A stretch of 41,538 bases of DNA from a bacterium. Lineage in GTDB: Bacteria > Sysuimicrobiota > Sysuimicrobiia > Sysuimicrobiales > Segetimicrobiaceae. The position numbers and the translations under genes are program-made. Below are positions 34,292-41,538 of this stretch, piece by piece. How positions within the stretch are numbered: position 1 is the first letter of the stretch; every line of letters starts with the position of its first letter. The stretch covers positions 1 to 41,538 of the forward strand of contig DASSXJ010000274.1 in the NCBI GenBank assembly GCA_035703895.1, in the 5' to 3' direction. The notes under the pieces were generated by a model, which was given only the letters and a program-made list of their open reading frames with translations, made no database searches and was not told where the DNA came from.

Positions 34292-34402
34292 CCACCCTGA
34301 ACCGCGATCGTCGCCGACCGGTCGCCGCCTGCCTCCCTCTCTCGCGGAGGGGAAGTGGATCGGCAGGGGGAAGCGTAGTGATGGCCGGGCAGGCGATGCA
34401 GG

Positions 34403-35011
34403 ATGTCGAAAACCATCGGGATTTGGATATCGATGGTGTGCATCGGGATCGTTGGCGCGACCGCCGCAGGCGCCGCGCCGCCGCCGACCTCGCATGTCGT
34501 CAAAGACCCGGAGAATCGGTTCACGATTGCCATACCGGTTGACTGGAACGTCCACACGTCGACCGGCGGGAGAGCCCCCGCGGTGGTGGCGATATCGCCG
34601 CCGGCCCCGGGACAACTCTCGGACAGCGTGGACGTGATCGCGCAGGATCTGCCCATCGCGCTCTCACCGCAGGGGTGCGCCGGGGAGGTGGCGCAGATCA
34701 TGCGCTTTACCATTCACGAGTGGACCACGCTGCACGAAGGCCCCGCGACGCTGGCCGGGCTCCCGGCCTACTCACGCTCGTACACGTGGCGCACCAGTGC
34801 GGGACAGGACCGCCGGAGCGTCCAGACGTGCGTGACGATGGGGCGCAGGGCGTTCGTGATCGTCGGAACGACGGCGAACGGCCAGGGTGATCTTCAGGAG
34901 CACCTTGCCAAACTCGAACAGATCATGGCCACGTTCCGGCCCAACGCGACGAATCTACCCGACACCCATGGGCCGGGCACCCTCCGGCCACAGGAGGGCG
35001 GCTCCAAGTAA
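34403..35011 (+). CDS. Secreted protein, first of two tandem paralogues, function unknown
   Basis: This 202-residue protein has a signal peptide (IGIWISMVCIGIVGATAAG, cleavage near AAGAA). The mature part starts with VVKDPENRFTIAIPVDWNVH, a pattern of PsbP/DcrB-like folds in which a short helix and a sheet follow. A block shared with the next gene is IALSPQGCAGEVAQIMRFTI then HEWTTLHEGPATLAGLPAYS, and RRSVQTCVTMGRRAFVIVGT follows. Two cysteines, in QGCAGE and QTCVTM, could form a disulfide in both paralogues. The ATG at 34403 lacks a strong ribosome site, so the start is less sure. No function is known to me. Confidence 0.75.
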   Translation: MSKTIGIWISMVCIGIVGATAAGAAPPPTSHVVKDPENRFTIAIPVDWNVHTSTGGRAPAVVAISPPAPGQLSDSVDVIAQDLPIALSPQGCAGEVAQIMRFTIHEWTTLHEGPATLAGLPAYSRSYTWRTSAGQDRRSVQTCVTMGRRAFVIVGTTANGQGDLQEHLAKLEQIMATFRPNATNLPDTHGPGTLRPQEGGSK

Positions 35012-35123
35012 CCGGTCCGTCTGAAGCGGCGCGCACCGGGGAATTATCTCGGAAGGCGAGCAACATCGACGCGTCGCTCCGGGCAGGATCGGCTCCGGGG
35101 AGCGTCACGACGGGGGTGGGCGG

Positions 35124-35717
35124 ATGACACCGAGGCAGGCTCGGCTTGCAATCGTCGTCGCCGCGGGCCTGCTGTCGGTGGCAGGCAGCGGGGCCGTCGG
35201 GGCGCTCGACCTGCAGCCCGTCAGGGACGGCGACGGCCGCTTCACCATCGCCGTGCCGTCGACATGGAAGATCGACCAATCGCTGAAGGATCGGGCCCTC
35301 TCTGCGAAATCTCCTGAACCCCCAGGGATGGCGCCGGACACCGTCGAGGTGTTCGTCAAGGACATGATGGTCCCGCTCTCCCCCAAGGCGTGCGCCGCCC
35401 AAGTCGCATGGGTGATGCGCATGACGATCCACGAATGGACGACGCTGTCCGAGGGGCCGGATTCGATCGGGGGACTGCCCGCGTATTCTCGCGCGTACAT
35501 CTGGCGCCTGAAAAATGGCGAGGAGCGCAGGAGCATCCAGGCCTGCGTCCCGGTGGGCCGCCGGATGTTCGTGATCATCGGCTCCACGCGGAACACCCCC
35601 GACCGCATCGCCGAAACCTTCCCGGAGCTCTCCCGGATTATCGCGACGTTCCGGCCGGGCCCCGCGGCTGCTCCCGCGCCGCCGGCGCCATCACGCGAGC
35701 CCGGGCCCGATCACTGA
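35124..35717 (+). CDS. Secreted protein, second of two tandem paralogues, function unknown
   Basis: This 197-residue protein has a signal peptide (LAIVVAAGLLSVAGSGAVGA) and the same plan as its upstream neighbour: DGRFTIAVPSTWKID at the start, then PLSPKACAAQVAWVMRMTI, HEWTTLSEGPDSIGGLPAYS and RRSIQACVPVGRRMFVIIGS. Both shared cysteines (KACAAQ, QACVPV) are kept. The tail is proline-rich (AAAPAPPAPSREPGPDH). The ATG follows GGGGGTGGGCGG. The stop overlaps the stop of the converging MFS gene by 7 nt. The pair is a tandem duplication that has diverged well. Confidence 0.78.
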   Translation: MTPRQARLAIVVAAGLLSVAGSGAVGALDLQPVRDGDGRFTIAVPSTWKIDQSLKDRALSAKSPEPPGMAPDTVEVFVKDMMVPLSPKACAAQVAWVMRMTIHEWTTLSEGPDSIGGLPAYSRAYIWRLKNGEERRSIQACVPVGRRMFVIIGSTRNTPDRIAETFPELSRIIATFRPGPAAAPAPPAPSREPGPDH

Positions 35718-36943
35718 GCCCTCGGATCATCAGCCGGAGAGCCGCCGGCGCCGATGCGGGCGGATCCAGATCCCGGCGTGTGCTCGAGACGGCGCAGTGC
35801 CAGCGCGGGCACAATCCCGAGAACGGCCACCGCCAGCCCCACGACCCAGACCCGGGTGAAGCTGCCGGTGGCGTCGAGAATGTAGCCAAACAGGACGCCT
35901 GAGATCGTCGAGGCGATTTGGCCCCACGCCAGGTTGAGGGACACGGCAAGGCCGGCCCGACGGATCCCGAAGACTTCCGTCGTGAGCGTCGTGATGGTGG
36001 GCAGCGTCAGGGCCAGCCCGACACCACCGAGCGCGGCGCTGACCGCCACCCACGCTGCGGTGTGGAGCATCACGAGCAGCGAAAACGAACCCACCAAGAC
36101 CCCAAACCCGATCAGGATGACCGCCGCGCGGGTACCGAACCGGTCCGAGAGCGTCCCGGCAAACGGCGCGGTCACGAGGAGGGCCACGTTGATGAGCGCG
36201 GCGACTGCGCCGGAGGCGGCGCTCGTGAACCCGAAGTCGTTCCGGAGATACGTGGGCAGCCACGCGGTGATCCCGTAGGCGCTGAATAGCCCCAGGAACA
36301 CGCAGCTCGACAAATAGGCGAAGTGCCGCCGGCCGACGATCCAGCCGACCTGGGCGAGCAGCGGTTCGGCGCTGGGCTGTCGCCCGCCGTCGCCGGGAAG
36401 GAATAGCCCGGCCACAATCAGCGCGACGCACGAGAACGCGGCCATGGCGAGGAACGCCGTGCGCAGGCTCGTCGTCTCGCCGAGAAGCGGCATCGCGAAG
36501 AGACCGACCACCATCCCGGTTCCCGCGCCCGACTGCAGCACGCCCATCGCGGCACCGCGATGTGCGGCGGCGCCCAGGGTGAGTTTCACGGTCGAGGAGT
36601 ACAGCGCGGCCGCGCTCATCCCCATCAGACCCCGAAGCAGCATCGCGACCCAGTAACTGCCCGTCAGCGCAAAGAGCCCTGAGGTGACCGTGAGCGCCGC
36701 GAGCCCGGCCACCGTAACACGGCGGGTGGGAAGGTTGTCCGCGGCCAGCCCCGCGGGAATCTGTGCGAGCACGTACCCGAGCAGGTACGCGGACAGCAAT
36801 CCCCCGACTGCCGTGTAGTCGATATGGAACACTCGGCGCAGGTCGTTGAAGAACGGAACGATGGCGATCCGCTGCGCGTTGGCCAGCGTAAAGACCGTCC
36901 ACCCCGCGATCAGCGCGGACGACGTCTGAGGTCGCGAGGTCAC
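35711..36943 (-). CDS. Major facilitator superfamily transporter
   Basis: This protein of about 410 residues has twelve likely helices. The first is SALIAGWTVFTLANAQRIAIV; after helix 2 comes AADNLPTRRVTVAG, an MFS motif-A relative, and the second half has the matching FAGTLSDRFGTRAAVILIG. The C-terminal tail is polar (HTPGSGSARIGAGG). The start is taken as GTG at 36943, 13 nt after the SelA-like gene's stop; an in-frame ATG at 37027 would add 28 residues and overlap that gene by 71 nt. It is the last gene of the leftward amino-acid importer operon and may carry a product of the PLP enzyme upstream. Substrate unknown. Confidence 0.88.
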   Translation of the reverse strand: MTSRPQTSSALIAGWTVFTLANAQRIAIVPFFNDLRRVFHIDYTAVGGLLSAYLLGYVLAQIPAGLAADNLPTRRVTVAGLAALTVTSGLFALTGSYWVAMLLRGLMGMSAAALYSSTVKLTLGAAAHRGAAMGVLQSGAGTGMVVGLFAMPLLGETTSLRTAFLAMAAFSCVALIVAGLFLPGDGGRQPSAEPLLAQVGWIVGRRHFAYLSSCVFLGLFSAYGITAWLPTYLRNDFGFTSAASGAVAALINVALLVTAPFAGTLSDRFGTRAAVILIGFGVLVGSFSLLVMLHTAAWVAVSAALGGVGLALTLPTITTLTTEVFGIRRAGLAVSLNLAWGQIASTISGVLFGYILDATGSFTRVWVVGLAVAVLGIVPALALRRLEHTPGSGSARIGAGGSPADDPRAQ

Positions 36944-36956
36944 GAGATCGCCGGGG

Positions 36957-38090
36957 CTACCCGCGGAAGAAGGCCTCGACGGCTGCGACAACCACGTCTG
37001 CGTCGCCGTCCGAAAGCGGGCGGGCATCGAACGCCAGGATCCCCTCGCCTATCCGATGGTCGCGCGTGAAGACGGGCGGGGTCCACCCACGCAGGTGCGT
37101 GACGAGCCGTCTCGCCTGGGCCCGTTCGTCCTCTCCGGAAAACTGGATCTCCGCCCGTTCGATGTCGGGGCGCACGTCGTCCCGCACGGCCCGAACTGCC
37201 ACGCCCGGCAGCCGCCCGAAGGCCGCGACGAACCGCGCGACCACCGCGCCCTCCCGAGCCCGCACGGCCTGGCGGTCGGCGGCCGAATACTCGTCGAGGG
37301 CCTGCACGAGTCCGGTGATGGCTTCCTTCCCGATCTTCATGGCCCGCCCGATCCCGCGGTGCTGGGCCCGGACGCCGTCGACGAGGTCCCGTCGCCCGCA
37401 CACGAGACCGCTCGTGGGGCCGGCAAACGCCTTCGACCCGCTGTAGATCACGAGATCGGCCCCCCGCGCGACGTACCGCCGGAGATCCTCCTCGGCGGCG
37501 GCGTCGACGAGCACGGGGACGCCGGACGCGCGCGCGACATCGACGCAGTCCCCGAGCGAGAGCATCCCTCTCTGCACCGCGTGATGCGACTGCACAAACA
37601 CGAACCCGGCGGGCCGCGTCCGCATGACGGCCTCGAGCTCCAGCCGGTCCACCCGGTTCGCAGAGCCCACCGCCAGCACGGATCCGCCGCCCAGGCGGAT
37701 CATCTGCGCGACCTCCGCGCCGAAGTCAATGAGGTGCCCGGCCTGGATCGCGATCCGCCGCTCGCCCTCCGGGACGTCCGGGAGCCGGCGCACCCGGCGG
37801 GGGTCGTTCCCGACGATCACGGCCGCAACCGAGAGCGCGATCCCCGCGGCGGCGCTCGCGACGACGCACGCGGCGTCCGCCCCGGTGGCGCGCACGATCG
37901 TCTCGGCGGCCCACTCGTGCAGCCGGTCCATGTCGCAGTAGGCCCCCGCGGCGCGACGCATCGCCTCCACCACGCCCGCGGACAGCGTGGCCCCGCCGAG
38001 CGACGTCATGTGGCCGCTGGCGTTGATCACCCGCAGCGCGTGGGGATCCGCCGCATCGCGATCCTGCGTTCGCTTCCCCGCCCCGGTCAT
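36957..38090 (-). CDS. SelA-like PLP-dependent enzyme (DgaE/selenocysteine-synthase-like fold), probably an amino-acid or amino-sugar lyase
   Basis: This 377-residue fold-type-I PLP enzyme resembles proteins often annotated as L-seryl-tRNA(Sec) selenium transferase-like. It has INASGHMTSLGGATLSAGVV near the N-terminus, AACVVASAAAGIALSVAAVI in the cofactor domain, VPVLVDAAAEEDLRRYVARG with the Asp that binds the pyridine ring, and DLVIYSGSKAFAGPTSGLV with the Schiff-base lysine. True SelA is usually longer, near 450 residues, and has a tRNA-binding N-terminal part absent here. Related enzymes such as D-glucosaminate-6-phosphate ammonia lyase remove ammonia from amino sugar acids. The ATG at 38090 follows AAAGGGATG. 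Its place after an amino-acid importer fits amino-acid or amino-sugar breakdown better than Sec synthesis. Confidence 0.85.
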   Translation of the reverse strand: MTGAGKRTQDRDAADPHALRVINASGHMTSLGGATLSAGVVEAMRRAAGAYCDMDRLHEWAAETIVRATGADAACVVASAAAGIALSVAAVIVGNDPRRVRRLPDVPEGERRIAIQAGHLIDFGAEVAQMIRLGGGSVLAVGSANRVDRLELEAVMRTRPAGFVFVQSHHAVQRGMLSLGDCVDVARASGVPVLVDAAAEEDLRRYVARGADLVIYSGSKAFAGPTSGLVCGRRDLVDGVRAQHRGIGRAMKIGKEAITGLVQALDEYSAADRQAVRAREGAVVARFVAAFGRLPGVAVRAVRDDVRPDIERAEIQFSGEDERAQARRLVTHLRGWTPPVFTRDHRIGEGILAFDARPLSDGDADVVVAAVEAFFRG

Positions 38091-38121
38091 CCGCGCATCC
38101 CCTTTCGTCTCCCCACACACC

Positions 38122-38901
38122 TCAGACCGATCCGAAGACGCCGCGGAAGCGGCTGAGAAACGCCCGCAGACGCTCGGTGCGGGGATGGACCAGGACCTCG
38201 GAGGGAACGCCGTCCTCAACGATCACCCCGCCGTCCATGAAGACGACCCGGTGAGCGACCTCGCGCACGAAGATCATCTCATGGGAGACGACGAGCATGG
38301 TCTGCCCGCTCCGGGCGAGGTCCTGCATCACGGTGAGCACTTCCCCGATGAGCTCGGGATCGAGAGCCGAGGTGACCTCATCGAACAGCATCACTTTGGG
38401 CTGCATCGCCACCGCCCGGGCGATTGCCACCCGCTGCTGCTGCCCGCCCGAAAGCTGAAATGGATACGCCCGGACCTTCTCCGCCAGCCCCACGCGCTCG
38501 AGCCAGGTGAGCGCGATGCGTTCTGCGTCGACCCGCGCCTTTCTCTGAACGTGCACCAGCCCCAGGGTGACGTTGTCGAGCACCGTCATATGGGGGAAGA
38601 GGTTGTAGCTTTGAAAGACCATTCCCACTTCCGCCCGCTGGCGCGACACCCGTGACTCGGGGAGCCGAACCCGCTGGCCGTCGACCTCCCGGTATCCCAC
38701 CAGCTCCTCTCCAATGTGGATCCGCCCCTGCTGGTAGTCCTCAAGCGCGTTCACGCACCGGAGCAAGGTGGTCTTGCCGGATCCGCTGGCGCCGATCAAC
38801 GCCACCACCTGCCCAGGATCCACCTCCAGCGTGATCCCGCGGAGCACGTGGAGCGTCCCGAACCGTTTGTGTAGATCGGCAATCCTCAGGACGGGCGGCA
38901 T
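38122..38901 (-). CDS. Polar amino acid ABC transporter ATPase, GlnQ/HisP family
   Basis: This 259-residue ATPase has Walker A in [14 protein letters not shown], the Q-loop in [19 protein letters not shown], the signature [17 protein letters not shown], Walker [15 protein letters not shown] and the switch histidine in [10 protein letters not shown]. Between Walker A and the Q-loop there is a modest insert ([20 protein letters not shown]), as in several GlnQ proteins. The ATG at 38901 lies 7 nt after the HisM-like gene, and the GlnQ N-terminal pattern [19 protein letters not shown] starts there; the frame is open further upstream without homology. Confidence 0.95.
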   Translation of the reverse strand: MPPVLRIADLHKRFGTLHVLRGITLEVDPGQVVALIGASGSGKTTLLRCVNALEDYQQGRIHIGEELVGYREVDGQRVRLPESRVSRQRAEVGMVFQSYNLFPHMTVLDNVTLGLVHVQRKARVDAERIALTWLERVGLAEKVRAYPFQLSGGQQQRVAIARAVAMQPKVMLFDEVTSALDPELIGEVLTVMQDLARSGQTMLVVSHEMIFVREVAHRVVFMDGGVIVEDGVPSEVLVHPRTERLRAFLSRFRGVFGSV

Positions 38902-38908
38902 CGCGGCG

Positions 38909-39568
38909 TCAGTACTTGAGATAGGCAAACCGCCGCTCAAGCGTCGCCGCCGTCCGCGAGACCGTGAAGTTGACCACGAAATACAAAACGGCGGTGAGGA
39001 AGTAGAACGGCAGCACGATGAACGTGTATCCAACGACGTTCTGCATCGCCAGCAGCAGATCCACGATGCCCAACAGCGAGAGGAGCGACGACCCTTTGAC
39101 GATCTCCACCGCGGCATTGACCCACGGCGGCAACATGCGCCGCGTCGCCTGAGGCAGGATCACGAGGCGCAGCCGCTGCCAGAAGGTCAACCCGACGGCC
39201 TTCGCTGCGTCCGACTGCGCGCGGGGGATGGAGTCGATCCCGCCTCGGACGATCTCCGCGATGTGCGCGGCCGCGAAGACCGTGAGCGCGGTCACGCCGG
39301 CCTGCCAGGCGGAGAGCCTCAGGCCGAACGCGGGCAGGGCAAAGTAGCAGACGAAGATCAGGACGAGCACGGGGATGCCTCGCACAGTATCCACGTAGGC
39401 CCGGGCGGCGAGGCGGACAACGAGACCGCCGTAGAGTAGCAGGAGCCCAACCACAAACCCAACGAGCGAGCCGGCGACGAGGACGAGGGCCGAGATCTCC
39501 AACGTCGTGCGCAGCCCGCGCAGCAGCTGCGGAAGCGCCAGCGCGATCTGATGCCACACGCCGGTCAC
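38909..39568 (-). CDS. Polar amino acid ABC transporter permease, HisM/GlnP family
   Basis: This 219-residue permease starts at GTG 39568, sharing GTGA with the stop of the other permease. It begins with a short amphipathic part ([20 protein letters not shown]) and has [28 protein letters not shown], typical of the family. The ATPase-contact loop follows, [32 protein letters not shown]. The C-terminus ends with ERRFAYLKY. It forms a heterodimeric channel with the next permease. Confidence 0.94.
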   Translation of the reverse strand: MTGVWHQIALALPQLLRGLRTTLEISALVLVAGSLVGFVVGLLLLYGGLVVRLAARAYVDTVRGIPVLVLIFVCYFALPAFGLRLSAWQAGVTALTVFAAAHIAEIVRGGIDSIPRAQSDAAKAVGLTFWQRLRLVILPQATRRMLPPWVNAAVEIVKGSSLLSLLGIVDLLLAMQNVVGYTFIVLPFYFLTAVLYFVVNFTVSRTAATLERRFAYLKY

Positions 39569-40233
39569 CGGATCACGGCATACCGGCGTTCGATCCGCCG
39601 GAGGGCAAGCGCGATCCCGTACCCCGCGAGCAGGTACATGACGGAGGCAAACGTCCAGGCCTCGATGGTGCGGAAGGTGTTCACGTTCAACCACTCGGCA
39701 GCATACGTCAGCTCGGGCACGGCCAGCGCGGACGCGAGCGAGGTGTCCTTGAAGAGCGAGATGAACGTGTTGCTCAGCGACGGGAGGATGATCCGGAAGG
39801 TCACAGGGAGCGTCACGAATCGCACGCGCTGCCACGGGGTCAGTCCGACAGCCTTACCCGCCTCGAGGTAGCCGACGGGGACCGAGTTGACGCCGGCCCG
39901 GAAGACCTCGGTCAGATAGGCGCCCGAGTATACCGAGAGCGCGACGATGAACGACCAGACGTTATTGAAGACGGTGATCCCGGCCTTGGGGAGCCCGTAG
40001 AACGCAAAATATACCAGCAATAACAGCGGAACGTTCCGGATGAACTCCACGTAGGAGGTGATGCCGACACGGAGCCAGGGTGGGCCGAAGCTGCGGGCAA
40101 AGGCGCCCCCGATCCCAATCAGGCTGCCGATGAACAGGCAGAGCGCGGCGAGCTCCAGCCCAAGGGCCAACCCCCAATAGAATCGGGGAAAGTTCTGCCA
40201 CGCCAGAAACCAGTTGAAGTGGTAGGCGCCCAG
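39565..40233 (-). CDS. Polar amino acid ABC transporter permease, HisQ/GlnP family; probable CTG start
   Basis: This permease has the family blocks SYVEFIRNVPLLLLVYFAFYGLPKAG, GAYLTEVFRAGVNSVPVGYLEAGKAVGL, FVTLPVTFRIILPSLSN, and an end [11 protein letters not shown]. The only ATG, GTG or TTG between the binding-protein stop and the helices is a TTG at 40170, which would cut off the usual N-terminal part. A CTG at 40233 stands 4 nt after GAGGGAGCG and gives MGAYHFNWFLAWQNFPRFYW, matching the soluble lead of HisQ proteins, and a length of 222 residues, normal for the family. I therefore place the start there, with moderate certainty. Confidence 0.85.
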   Translation of the reverse strand: MGAYHFNWFLAWQNFPRFYWGLALGLELAALCLFIGSLIGIGGAFARSFGPPWLRVGITSYVEFIRNVPLLLLVYFAFYGLPKAGITVFNNVWSFIVALSVYSGAYLTEVFRAGVNSVPVGYLEAGKAVGLTPWQRVRFVTLPVTFRIILPSLSNTFISLFKDTSLASALAVPELTYAAEWLNVNTFRTIEAWTFASVMYLLAGYGIALALRRIERRYAVIR

Positions 40234-40258
40234 AGCGCTCCCTCGCGCGTGTGGCCGC

Positions 40259-41230
40259 TCAGCTCGGCCGGATCAATCCCAGCGCCTGGTCCATCCGCGC
40301 TTCGTCTGGGAACCCGATCGGCGGATCGGGGAGCGTTATGCCAAAGTACTTCGCGTACTCCTCCTTGTAGTACTTCCACTGGTTTCCGCCCATCGCGATC
40401 ATGAGCACCGTGTCGACGAACTGTCGCCAGATAGGATCTCCCGGCTTCATCGCGCCCCCATACAGCTGAGGGTAATATCCCTTTCCCGAATCCTTATACT
40501 TAGTAGGAAACCGAATCGTCAGCCACCGCACGGTTGACTGATCCACCGCCGCCACGTCTGCGCGGTTGGAATCGACCGCCTGGATAACGTTGGCCTGGCT
40601 GTCGAGCTGGATGACCTGCGCCTTGGGCAGTGCCTCGTGCACCAGGTCGTCGGCGCTCACGTTCTGCAAGACCGAGCACTTGATCTTGCCGCCGGCGGCG
40701 GCCAGCGCCTTGTAGTCTCGGTACGAACTGGCCTTGGGCATCAACAGCCCCACGCCCTCTCGGTAATAGGGGATGGAAAACTCCACCTGCTGAGCGCGCA
40801 GGGGACTGATCGTCATGAATTGGAAGACGATATCCACCTTGTCGGTCAGCAGGCTCGGGATCCGCGCGTCGGCGGCCTGAATCTGGAACTGCGCTTTGGT
40901 CGGGTCGTTGAACAGGGCACTGGCCAGCAGGCGCCCCATGGAGATGTCGAACCCGGCAAACTCCCCCTTCTCGTCCTGGAAATGCCACGGTGGGTTGCCG
41001 TTGCCCGTTCCGACGATCAGCATCTTGCGCTTGATCACGTCGTAGAGCTTGCTGTTGCCCTGCGCCTGCTGCGCCGCAACGTTGGTGGCCAAAAACGCCG
41101 CGGCGATCGATCCGGTCCCCGCAGCGGCCGCCCAGCGGGCTAATCCGCCCGTGGCCAGCGCCCCCGCAGAGTCTGCGAGCAACTGCCTCCGTGAACCCGT
41201 CGTATGCCTCGCCCTCACGCCGTCTCCCAT
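40259..41230 (-). CDS. Polar amino acid ABC transporter substrate-binding protein, family 3, Tat-like signal
   Basis: This 323-residue binding protein has an SRRQLLADSAG motif near residue 14 and a long hydrophobic Ala/Gly-rich segment, as in Tat signals. The mature part starts with YDVIKRKMLIVGTGNGNPPWHF and continues with GEFAGFDISMGRLLASAL, the family 3 ligand pocket, then DKVDIVFQFMTISPLRAQQVEFS and later ADVAAVDQSTVRWL. The ATG at 41230 has GGGGGGGTGA about 7 nt upstream, which decides it over starts further up. It heads the operon with both permeases and the ATPase. The ligand is an amino acid or small organic acid by family. Confidence 0.94.
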   Translation of the reverse strand: MGDGVRARHTTGSRRQLLADSAGALATGGLARWAAAAGTGSIAAAFLATNVAAQQAQGNSKLYDVIKRKMLIVGTGNGNPPWHFQDEKGEFAGFDISMGRLLASALFNDPTKAQFQIQAADARIPSLLTDKVDIVFQFMTISPLRAQQVEFSIPYYREGVGLLMPKASSYRDYKALAAAGGKIKCSVLQNVSADDLVHEALPKAQVIQLDSQANVIQAVDSNRADVAAVDQSTVRWLTIRFPTKYKDSGKGYYPQLYGGAMKPGDPIWRQFVDTVLMIAMGGNQWKYYKEEYAKYFGITLPDPPIGFPDEARMDQALGLIRPS

Positions 41231-41358
41231 CGTGGTCACCCCCCCATACGAGCGCTTTACAGCCATGACATCGTTATCCGACCGGAGTGCCGCCCTCTTC
41301 ATCACCGTGGGAAGGTTTCCTGCACACTTCGACGGGCGTGCGGGCTGCGTCGGGATGA

Positions 41359-41538
41359 TCACACCCCCTCACGCGTGGGGTAGCCGTGCGCCTCCCAATC
41401 GGCGAGACCACCCTTCAATGCGAACACCCGCGTGTACCCCTTGCCCCACAGCGCAGCCGCCGCCCGGGCGGCTGATCCTTCCTCGGGTCAGGTTCAGTAA
41501 AACACGAGATCGGTATCACGTGGAAGCTCGGACGCTCG
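41359..41538 (-). CDS. Rhodanese-like sulfurtransferase C-terminus, probable selenoprotein with U-x-U motif; 5' part outside window
   Basis: The last 59 residues of a rhodanese-domain protein are present; the gene begins beyond the right edge. The frame reads RASELPRDTDLVFY, then TGA, Thr, TGA, then PEEGSAARAAAALWGKGYTR and VFALKGGLADWEAHGYP. This matches rhodaneses that have D-x-x-I/V-V-x-Y-C-x-C-P-x-E-A-x-S-A at the active-site loop and the late GG-L-x-x-W-x-x-x-G-Y-P motif. Both cysteines of the C-x-C are TGA here. Everything before and after is in one frame. A strong SECIS-like hairpin follows 21 nt after the second TGA. The final stop is TGA at 41359-41361. A pseudogene with two nonsense codons exactly at the two catalytic-loop cysteines is much less likely. 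Confidence 0.8.
41454..41474 (-). promoter_or_regulatory. SECIS-like hairpin in the rhodanese-like gene
   Basis: CAGCCGCC (41474-41467) and GGCGGCTG (41461-41454) form a perfect 8-bp stem with loop CGGGC. It lies 21 nt after the second TGA and 27 nt after the first, within the range for bacterial SECIS elements, with G at the second loop position. The inner stem and loop nearly match the hairpin in the OsmC-like gene. Confidence 0.55.
41488..41496 (-). other. Two in-frame TGA codons (U-x-U), probable selenocysteines in the rhodanese-like protein
   Basis: TGA at 41494-41496, ACC (Thr) at 41491-41493 and TGA at 41488-41490 stand where the family has Cys-x-Cys after the strand DLVFY. Confidence 0.78.

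Noticed and set aside
34381-34542. ATG at 34381 with a good upstream GGGGGAAG as start of the first secreted paralogue
   Set aside because: It is out of frame with the signal peptide and conserved blocks; its own reading frame is Arg-rich and ends at 34542.
36957-38090. Calling this gene selA (selenocysteine synthase)
   Set aside because: It is shorter than true SelA, lacks the N-terminal tRNA-binding part, and lies with amino-acid transport genes. Lyases of the DgaE type fit better.

Overview
This is a GC-rich, gene-dense stretch of bacterial chromosome. It holds about 40 protein genes packed in long overlapping operons. I see no rRNA, tRNA, CRISPR array, phage module, transposase or recognisable transcription factor. 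Four ABC substrate-binding proteins carry twin-arginine type signals, and importers for organic substrates dominate. Together with oxidoreductases of the Gfo/Idh/MocA and hydroxyacid dehydrogenase types, this suggests an uncultivated heterotroph of soil or sediment. I cannot name the phylum from the sequence alone; Rokubacteria- or Sysuimicrobiota-like lineages are guesses.

Layout. (1) Positions 1-7598, minus strand: a sugar-type ABC importer (binding protein and two permeases), then a peptide-type importer (binding protein and two permeases), then a 3-hydroxyisobutyrate dehydrogenase-like enzyme cut by the window edge. No ATPase is encoded. (2) Positions 7712-10309, plus strand: a large membrane protein with a central spermidine-synthase-like domain. 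(3) Positions 10306-18580, minus strand: a ten-gene run with a NitT/TauT-type ABC importer, a two-subunit Fe-S fumarase (or tartrate dehydratase), succinate dehydrogenase sdhA-B-C-D and a BatA-like VWA protein. Transport is thus physically linked to two consecutive TCA-cycle steps. (4) Positions 18816-19829, plus strand: two small secreted proteins separated by a striking perfect hairpin. (5) Positions 19931-25341, minus strand: an operon of an OsmC-like protein, an amidohydrolase, an enolase-superfamily enzyme, a beta-CASP metallo-beta-lactamase nuclease and a ferritin-like/VIT1 metal transporter. (6) Positions 25439-33931, plus strand: a catabolic cluster (two Gfo/Idh/MocA oxidoreductases, a DUF885 protein, a peptide-type importer lacking ATPases, a D-2-hydroxyacid dehydrogenase). 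(7) Positions 34073-35717, plus strand: a small membrane protein and two tandem paralogous secreted proteins. (8) Positions 35711-41230, minus strand: a complete polar-amino-acid ABC importer followed by a SelA-like PLP enzyme and an MFS transporter. (9) Positions 41359-41538, minus strand: the end of a rhodanese-like gene.

The most interesting result is that two genes which look broken by TGA codons are better read as selenoproteins. In the OsmC-like gene a single in-frame TGA (25096-25098) sits where the family has its peroxidatic cysteine. In the rhodanese-like gene two in-frame TGAs (41494-41496 and 41488-41490) replace both cysteines of the family's C-x-C motif, giving U-x-U. In both, a short hairpin with nearly the same stem and loop lies 18-21 nt after the TGA, where bacterial SECIS elements lie. 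TGA is used as an ordinary stop elsewhere in the window, so a changed genetic code does not explain this.
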